Positions 5,614 through 9,547 of a stretch of 9,547 nt of DNA are shown here, piece after piece. The notes below the pieces were generated by a model. That model was not told the DNA's origin and ran no database searches. It saw only the letters and a program-made list of their open reading frames with translations. Each line of letters starts with the position of its first letter. Positions within the stretch are counted from its first letter, which is position 1. The position numbers were made by a program, and so were the translations under genes. Where the stretch lies: assembly GCA_030640215.1 (NCBI GenBank), contig DAOWJU010000074.1:1-9547 (forward strand), given 5' to 3'. The DNA is from Desulfuromonadales bacterium. Its GTDB lineage: Bacteria; Desulfobacterota; Desulfuromonadia; Desulfuromonadales; BM103.

Positions 5614-6323
5614 TGTGCTACCGACAAGGTGGCGATAAAGTCGCTGATGATTTGCGCCCCTTGCTTTGGATGAGCCAGAAGAATGATATGCGGTCCAGTG
5701 ATCTGCTTAACCTGTAACTGCGGCAGATGCTTTTGCAGAGGCATAATCGCACGCGACGCGACCAGACGGTCGTTGCTTGCCTGGAGGTAGAGGCACGGTT
5801 TGGAGAAGGTTGTGTCTGGCGGTGGCGGCAGTTCGGAAAGGATTTTCAGGCGCTGTGAAAGCACCTTCAGCTTGACGCTTGCCAACGCTTCACGAAAAAT
5901 ATTGACAGCATCCCCTGGTGCTCCGCCAAGGCAGAAGAAACGGCTGAACAGGGTAGTTGAAAAGAGTTTTAGTAGCATCCCTTGCGGCAGAAAACGTCCA
6001 GCATCGAGTATAAAGGGACTTGGGTGGTGGGCAAAGGTTGAAACAAAAATGACACCGACCAGGTTCTTTGGTGGTTCAGCAAGCAGTTGCAGAGCCACCG
6101 GTCCAGAAAAAGACTCTGCCAGCAGCACACAAGGTTTCTTTTGGGGGAGCTGTTTGCGGGCAAAATCGACATGCTCCTGAAAAGACATCATGCGGTTGGC
6201 GGGATAGCGCACAACCTGAGCGTCGATCTCGTCAGGCAGCTGTTTCAGTAATGGTTCAAAGACCAGGCCCGTCCCGTCGAGGCCGGGCAGCATGACCAGG
6301 GTCGTCTGCTTTGCTTTTGTCAT
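5610..6323 (-). CDS. Alpha/beta hydrolase fold protein
   Basis: The 237-residue cytoplasmic protein shows the hydrolase fold: strand and oxyanion loop 'LVMLPGLDGTG' (about 9-19), the nucleophile elbow LLAESFSGPVA with Ser71, a 'CLYLQASNDRLV' strand giving acid Asp185, and 'ITGPHIILLAHP' giving His212. The elbow departs from G-x-S-x-G: it is A-E-S-F-S, then G. Such enzymes cut esters, thioesters or amides, or act as acyltransferases; the substrate cannot be read from sequence. A central segment (about 95-165) forms the lid. The start at ATG 6323 has AAGAGAG 6-12 bases upstream and lies 15 bases after the deformylase stop. Its end overlaps the DksA-like start by 4 bases. Confidence 0.87.
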   Translation of the reverse strand: MTKAKQTTLVMLPGLDGTGLVFEPLLKQLPDEIDAQVVRYPANRMMSFQEHVDFARKQLPQKKPCVLLAESFSGPVALQLLAEPPKNLVGVIFVSTFAHHPSPFILDAGRFLPQGMLLKLFSTTLFSRFFCLGGAPGDAVNIFREALASVKLKVLSQRLKILSELPPPPDTTFSKPCLYLQASNDRLVASRAIMPLQKHLPQLQVKQITGPHIILLAHPKQGAQIISDFIATLSVAQ

Positions 6324-6338
6324 GTGTCTCTCTTGGGC

Positions 6339-6842
6339 TCACTTGCCTTTGCGGCGATAAAGATCGGTTTTCAGACTGGAGACCCGATCAAGAAAAAGCA
6401 GGCCATCAAGATGATCCAGTTCATGCTGGATGGCAACTGCTTCGAAACCACTTGCTTCGATAACACGCAACTGTCCGTTGCGATCAGTGAACTCGATGAC
6501 GATATACTCGGCGCGGGTTACATTGCCAGTGTAATCTGGTACGCTCATGCAACCTTCACGCATCATCTTGCTACCTGATTTTTCAATGATTTCGGGATTG
6601 ACCATTTTGAGCAGGCCGTGATTGTTATCCTTGCCGAGTTTACTTTTGGAGACATCGACGACCAGTACGCGCCGCAGCACGCCGATCTGCGGGGCGGCGA
6701 CGCCTACCGAATGACCGGAATCGACCATGGTGTCAACCAGATCCTGAATGACAGAGACAACGGTTTCGTCAACCGCTGTAATCGGTTCAGCCACCTGTTT
6801 GAGAATCGGATCTGGGTATAAAAGAATTGAACGGACAGCCAT
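6339..6842 (-). CDS. def: Peptide deformylase
   Basis: This 167-residue enzyme removes the formyl group from the N-terminal methionine of nascent proteins at the ribosome. All three motifs are present: G-V-A-A-P-Q-I-G at 47-54 (usual GLAAPQVG, Gln52 catalytic), E-G-C-M-S-V-P at 96-102 (Cys98 metal ligand, usual EGCLS), and Q-H-E-L-D-H-L-D-G at 139-147 (His140 and His144 metal ligands, Glu141 general base). Length is typical. The ATG at 6842 lies 2 bases after the stop of the ACT gene. The common neighbour fmt is absent here; instead it sits between a GcvR-like protein and a hydrolase. The substitutions Val48 and Met99 are conservative. Identity is certain. Confidence 0.98.
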   Translation of the reverse strand: MAVRSILLYPDPILKQVAEPITAVDETVVSVIQDLVDTMVDSGHSVGVAAPQIGVLRRVLVVDVSKSKLGKDNNHGLLKMVNPEIIEKSGSKMMREGCMSVPDYTGNVTRAEYIVIEFTDRNGQLRVIEASGFEAVAIQHELDHLDGLLFLDRVSSLKTDLYRRKGK

Positions 6843-6844
6843 GG

Positions 6845-7384
6845 TCAGAGTTCCACCGTCGGGATGGTGCGCACGGTGATGTCGACCTGCAGTTCATCGC
6901 GAACCGGAGCAAGCCAGTGGTTGACATCTTCTTCTTCGACGCCCGCTGCCAACACCGCTTCAAGAACCATAACGTAAACGGGTCGCTCTTCGGTGCCGAC
7001 CAGTTTGGTGTTGAGATCAGTGATGTTGACCTGTTTTTCGCTCAGCACTTGCGCAACATGGTAAACGATCCCAGGCTTGTCTGCACCGTAGACTGAAATC
7101 ATGCAGATGTCGCCATCGATCTGTGGGCGAATTTCGCCGCCCGGTTTGAGGACGCGTAGAGCAACGGTCAGGTCGGCATCTTCCAGTGGTTTGAAGGCCT
7201 CACCAAAACTCGCGAGGTTGGTAAACTCAGGATGACCGAGAATCAGGATCATGGTGAATTGGCCACCGAGGATCGAACAGCTCGAATCGGCGAGGTTGCA
7301 GCCCTGGTTGAAAAGAATCTCAGTCACCTGGGATACAATTCCGGGACGGTCGCGACCGACAATAGTGAGTGCAAAATGGTTCAT
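6845..7384 (-). CDS. Tandem ACT-domain protein, GcvR-like (glycine cleavage system regulator family)
   Basis: The 179-residue protein consists of two ACT domains (about 4-78 and 93-172), each with the ligand-loop signature D-R-P-G-I-V (12-17) and D-K-P-G-I-V (102-107). This is the plan of GcvR, which senses glycine and restrains GcvA in E. coli; in this lineage a GcvA partner is not assured, so 'ACT-domain regulator' is the safe reading. The frame is open upstream to 7453, but ATG 7384 was chosen: GGAGG (7390-7394) lies 5 bases ahead and the ACT domain starts at once. It is the first gene of the seven-gene minus-strand cluster and stops 2 bases before def. Confidence 0.85.
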   Translation of the reverse strand: MNHFALTIVGRDRPGIVSQVTEILFNQGCNLADSSCSILGGQFTMILILGHPEFTNLASFGEAFKPLEDADLTVALRVLKPGGEIRPQIDGDICMISVYGADKPGIVYHVAQVLSEKQVNITDLNTKLVGTEERPVYVMVLEAVLAAGVEEEDVNHWLAPVRDELQVDITVRTIPTVEL

Positions 7385-7389
7385 GATTT

Positions 7390-7394
7390 CCTCC
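7390..7394 (-). promoter_or_regulatory. Ribosome binding site that fixes the ACT-protein start
   Basis: Read on the minus strand, GGAGG precedes ATG 7384 by 5 bases. It decides against the longer frame that begins at 7453. Confidence 0.75.
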
Positions 7395-7398
7395 AGCT

Positions 7399-7427
7399 TT
7401 GACAGTTCAAGAGAATGGCTATATTTT
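7399..7427 (+). promoter_or_regulatory. Sigma70-like promoter upstream of the GGQ gene
   Basis: A perfect -35 TTGACA (7399-7404) is followed by a 17-bp spacer and TATTTT (7422-7427), matching the -10 at four positions. Transcription would begin near 7434 and run into the hairpin at 7454-7497 before reaching the GGQ gene at 7521. It overlaps the leader of the oppositely oriented ACT gene. Confidence 0.5.
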
Positions 7428-7453
7428 GTAGCACGTAGTCCAACAGGGAGCAA
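7425..7453 (-). promoter_or_regulatory. Weak candidate promoter for the seven-gene cluster
   Basis: On the minus strand TTGCTC (7448-7453) and TACAAA (7425-7430) are 17 bp apart, matching consensus at about three and four positions. It would start transcription about 30 bases before ATG 7384. Its -10 overlaps that of the plus-strand promoter, so the two could compete. No better candidate is visible. Confidence 0.3.
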
Positions 7454-7497
7454 GGTTAAGGAGGGGTAGGGCCCGATCCTCCCTGAACCATTTTTTT
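7454..7497 (+). terminator. Terminator-like hairpin with seven T, in the leader of the GGQ gene
   Basis: GGTT (7454-7457) pairs with AACC (7486-7489) and GGAGG (7460-7464) with CCTCC (7478-7482), with small internal mismatches and a 13-base G/C-rich loop; A plus seven T follow at 7490-7497. This is the shape of a rho-independent terminator for plus-strand transcription, yet no plus-strand gene lies immediately upstream. It could attenuate the GGQ gene or stop antisense transcripts. The AAGGAGG in the left arm is a perfect anti-16S match but has no start codon at a useful distance. Confidence 0.6.
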
Positions 7498-7520
7498 CAC
7501 TTTAAACCATAGTTACTATC

Positions 7521-7835
7521 ATGAAAAAACAAGATATCCGTATTGATTTTTTCCGCGGCTCCGGTCCCGGTGGCCAGCATCGCAACACCAGCGAGACCGG
7601 AGTGCGCATTATCCACCTGCCTACCGGCCTTGTGGTTACCGCCACTGAATCACGCTCACGGCATCAGAATCTGCAAAAGGCCATGGCGCGGATGGAGGAG
7701 AAACTTGCTGCACGCTCGCATAAAAAGCGCCGACGGATTGCAACCCGCCCCGGTAAAGGGGCGATTGCCCGTCGACTTGATGCTAAACGCAAGCAGGGGG
7801 ATAAGAAGCGAGGACGTAAACAGGTCGATGATTGA
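7521..7835 (+). CDS. Short GGQ-domain release-factor-like protein (ribosome rescue, ArfB/C12orf65-like)
   Basis: The 104-residue protein carries the peptidyl-tRNA hydrolysis motif G-S-G-P-G-G-Q-H-R-N (13-22, catalytic GGQ 17-19). The core 'IIHLPTGLVVTATESRSRHQN' block (30-50) is like that of release factors 1 and 2. From about residue 66 the tail is strongly basic, with 'ATRPGKGAIARRLDAKRKQG' resembling the ArfB/ICT1 tail that enters the empty mRNA channel. It lacks the codon-recognition domains of true release factors, so it probably frees peptides from stalled ribosomes. It is shorter than ArfB (about 140). The ATG at 7521 has no recognisable Shine-Dalgarno sequence; an in-frame TAA at 7503 limits the start. 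A promoter-like element and terminator-like hairpin lie upstream. It is convergent with the second DHH gene, with a 20-base gap. Confidence 0.85.
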   Translation: MKKQDIRIDFFRGSGPGGQHRNTSETGVRIIHLPTGLVVTATESRSRHQNLQKAMARMEEKLAARSHKKRRRIATRPGKGAIARRLDAKRKQGDKKRGRKQVDD

Positions 7836-7855
7836 TGGAGTTTTTCTTCCTGTCG

Positions 7856-8737
7856 CTAGTTTTTTCTTAACTTCTCCGTAACAATCTTGATGGCAAGGTT
7901 CGCCGCCCTGGGACGTAAAACGCAGCCTCCGGCACCGCGATGACCACCGCCGCCATAGTTACGGCAGAGCTCTCCGACATCGACCGTGCAGGAACGATCA
8001 AAGATGCTGTGGCCAATATTCAAAGCCACCAGCTTTTTGCCGGGACCCCACTGAATACGCAGGGAGACGTTGCAGTCGGGAAAGGTGGAGTAGATCAGGA
8101 AGCGGTTGCCAACCGGAACATTTTCAATCCCTCGAAAATCAGTGACAACCACCTTGTCATGCACTTTGGAATGGGCCAGCAGGAATTCACGGAAATTTTG
8201 GTCATCACGTCTGAAAGCGGTGGTTTGCTCCCTGATATCGACATCGTTTATGACCGTCGTTAAGCTTTTGGTCCTGATCCTCTCCACCAGACTGTTGAAC
8301 TGGGACCTGAAATCGCCGCCCATGCCGGTTCTGGGGTCAATCAGAAAACCGAGTAGAATGACATCCTGAGGATTCTCAATATCGTCCCGGGTCAGATCGG
8401 CGGAATCAAAACGATCTGTTTCGGTCACAAGGTGTGCGAAGCGTTTGAGCTTGTCAGAAGCATAATAGTCGTAAATCACACGGGCCACGCTCGGCGCAAC
8501 CGCATAAGCTCCCTGGTACTCCCCTTCAGGCATAATCGTGTGGGCGTGATGGTCGAACCACATGCCGCTACGAGGATCGTAGGGCAGGTTGGCAAGGATA
8601 TCGTCAGCTGTAATCTCGACCTTCTGCTCGGTGACATCCTGAGGGTGCACCAGGAGAATTTCATCTACCTGCTCCATCTCGGTGATGAGCACCGCTGCTG
8701 TTAATCCGTCCAGATCGCCGCGAGTAACCAGTCGCAT
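7856..8737 (-). CDS. DHH/DHHA1-family 'exopolyphosphatase-related' phosphoesterase, copy 2
   Basis: This 293-residue protein is a clear paralog of the one at 1083-1994: both begin MRL-x-TR, and they share ILAN-x-P, WFDHH, LGFL-x-DPRTG, NRFLIYS and YGGGGH. Motifs here are D8-L-D10-G, D62-H63-H64, D108-x-x-D111-S-A and the DHHA1 motif GGGGHRGAGG (262-271), which is closer to the family norm than in copy 1. It likely cleaves a phosphodiester or phosphoanhydride substrate with two metal ions; the substrate is unknown. As in copy 1, Arg6 stands where many members have His and Asn50 near the second-motif Asp. The ATG at 8737 is preceded by GAGAGGAA at a suitable distance. It follows ctaB on the same strand after a 118-base gap, and ends 20 bases from the convergent GGQ gene without a visible terminator. 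Confidence 0.88.
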   Translation of the reverse strand: MRLVTRGDLDGLTAAVLITEMEQVDEILLVHPQDVTEQKVEITADDILANLPYDPRSGMWFDHHAHTIMPEGEYQGAYAVAPSVARVIYDYYASDKLKRFAHLVTETDRFDSADLTRDDIENPQDVILLGFLIDPRTGMGGDFRSQFNSLVERIRTKSLTTVINDVDIREQTTAFRRDDQNFREFLLAHSKVHDKVVVTDFRGIENVPVGNRFLIYSTFPDCNVSLRIQWGPGKKLVALNIGHSIFDRSCTVDVGELCRNYGGGGHRGAGGCVLRPRAANLAIKIVTEKLRKN

Positions 8738-8855
8738 TAATAATTCCTCTCATCTGCTAGAAATCCGTTAAGCGGTTCTCTATCTCTAGCATTTATTCGG
8801 ACAGCAGGCAAACTGTTCGGAGTAAATCAGTCGGAGAACAGGGGGGCTCAATCTG
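8738..8855 (-). other. Intergenic region between ctaB and the second DHH gene
   Basis: It holds the ribosome binding site of the DHH gene and two weak dyads: GCTAGA/TCTAGC (8756-8761 and 8785-8790) around an inner CCG-TTAAG-CGG, and CTGTTC/GAACAG (8813-8818 and 8836-8841). TCGGA occurs three times between about 8797 and 8835. Neither dyad has a clear U-run. A poor promoter match (TTGCCT, 17 bp, TAGAGA) exists on the minus strand; I would not rely on it. Confidence 0.35.
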
Positions 8856-9547
8856 TCAGAGATTTAGCTGGGACAACACGCCGTTAAGAAGAATGATGCC
8901 CAGCACCAGACCGAGATAGATATGTAGACCAACCCTGAGTTTATAGGCGGTTTTCTCAACGAAAAGGGTCTTCTGGCGAATTCGTGTTGTCCAGACCGCA
9001 AATGCAATAGCCAGACCTGCTATTACTCCTTGTAATAGCGGTAGACGGACCAGTTGCATCGGTGGCAACAACAGGGTCGCGGTGACCATGCCGAGGATCC
9101 AGAAGTGACTGATATTCAGCAGCTGATTTGCTGAAAGTTTCGCGGGCAGAACCTTGAAGCCGACTTGTTTTAATTCATCGCGGTCAGGCATAGCCAGTAA
9201 CCAGTAGTGGGGAACTTGCCAGAGGACCATCAACAGCACCAGGGTCAGGGGACGTGGATCGAGCGGGTCGCCACCGGCAGCCAACCAACCGATTAACGGT
9301 GGCAGGGCACCACACGGGGTGCCCGCTATCACGGCCAGTGAGGAAATTCGTTTCAACGGTGTATAAACCAGCAGGTACCAGCCGGTGGCAGCCAGCCCGA
9401 GCAGGGCTGTGGCGGTGCCAGTGACAGCAAGCAGGATTGCCAGGCCGCCACTACCAAAGAGCAGACCAATTGCCATACCCGCTGTCACACTCAGGTCTCC
9501 ACAGGCCAATGGCCGACGACAGGTGCGGCGCATCAGGGCATCGGTAA
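8856..9547 (-). CDS. ctaB: Protoheme IX farnesyltransferase (heme O synthase), 5' end outside window
   Basis: About 229 residues are visible. The frame continues past the Met at 9533 to the window edge, where T-D-A-L-M-R-R-T precedes 'CRRPL', the canonical DALMRRTxxRPL motif, so that Met is internal and about 60-70 residues are missing. This UbiA-family membrane enzyme attaches farnesyl to heme B, making heme O for terminal oxidases. Other marks are 'YTPLKRISSLAVIAGTPCGA' with PPLIGW, 'QVPHYWLLAM', and the second acidic motif D-R-D-E-L-K-Q-V-G-F-K-V-L-P, a variant of the usual DY-x-x-A-G-x-P-M-L-P. Several hydrophobic helices run to the C-terminus. It stops with TGA at 8856-8858 and is followed by the second DHH gene on the same strand. 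Confidence 0.93.
   Translation of the reverse strand, partial: TDALMRRTCRRPLACGDLSVTAGMAIGLLFGSGGLAILLAVTGTATALLGLAATGWYLLVYTPLKRISSLAVIAGTPCGALPPLIGWLAAGGDPLDPRPLTLVLLMVLWQVPHYWLLAMPDRDELKQVGFKVLPAKLSANQLLNISHFWILGMVTATLLLPPMQLVRLPLLQGVIAGLAIAFAVWTTRIRQKTLFVEKTAYKLRVGLHIYLGLVLGIILLNGVLSQLNL

Noticed and set aside
7385..7453. Upstream extension of the ACT protein to 7453
   Set aside because: GGAGG is placed for ATG 7384 and the ACT domain begins directly there.
8813..8841. CTGTTC/GAACAG dyad as the ctaB terminator
   Set aside because: The stem is only 6 bp with a 17-base loop and it is followed by three T only.
9531..9533. ATG as the start of ctaB
   Set aside because: The codons just upstream give T-D-A-L, completing the conserved DALMRRT motif, so the gene begins beyond the window.

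Overview
The window looks like chromosomal DNA from a Desulfuromonas/Geobacter-like bacterium (Desulfuromonadales, formerly Deltaproteobacteria). This rests on recalled family resemblance: a HemY-type protoporphyrinogen oxidase, a heme O synthase, two copies of the 'exopolyphosphatase-related' DHH protein typical of that group, and a GcvR-like ACT protein next to peptide deformylase. No database search was possible. Base composition is moderate, with one visibly AT-richer gene (3093-3413). I see no rRNA, tRNA, CRISPR array, transposase or attachment site.

Layout. (1) 1-718, plus strand: the C-terminal half of hemG, cut by the window edge. (2) 719-1082: a gene-free stretch holding a degenerate coding-like segment in phase with hemG, then a near-consensus sigma70 promoter. 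(3) 1083-1994, plus: DHH-family protein, copy 1, closed by a strong intrinsic terminator. (4) 2164-2817, minus: an exported coiled-coil protein with a C-terminal membrane anchor, starting at TTG. (5) 3093-3413, plus: a small AT-rich membrane protein with its own promoter. (6) 3414-7384, minus: a compact seven-gene cluster read in the order GcvR-like ACT protein, peptide deformylase, alpha/beta hydrolase, DksA/TraR-type zinc finger protein, SAM methyltransferase, SRPBCC protein, LolA-like periplasmic protein. (7) 7521-7835, plus: a short GGQ release-factor-like protein preceded by a promoter-like sequence and a terminator-like hairpin. (8) 7856-8737, minus: DHH-family protein, copy 2. (9) 8856-9547, minus: ctaB, cut by the window edge.

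How the genes may work together. The edges carry two steps of heme metabolism: porphyrinogen oxidation and heme B to heme O. The central cluster starts with protein-synthesis and stress functions (N-terminal deformylation, a DksA-like RNA polymerase regulator) and ends with a pair of lipid- or lipoprotein-type binding proteins whose genes overlap. The neighbouring GGQ protein probably acts in ribosome rescue, so translation quality control is a loose theme around 6300-7835. The two DHH proteins are clear paralogs about 6 kb apart; both keep the DHH and GGGGH motifs but seem to lack some usual metal ligands.

The items most worth a second look are the possible attenuator in front of the GGQ gene, the paired divergent-ligand DHH proteins, the coding-like relic after hemG, and the small cysteine-cluster membrane protein. 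Nothing here is a convincing wholly new system; most of the window is ordinary core genome.
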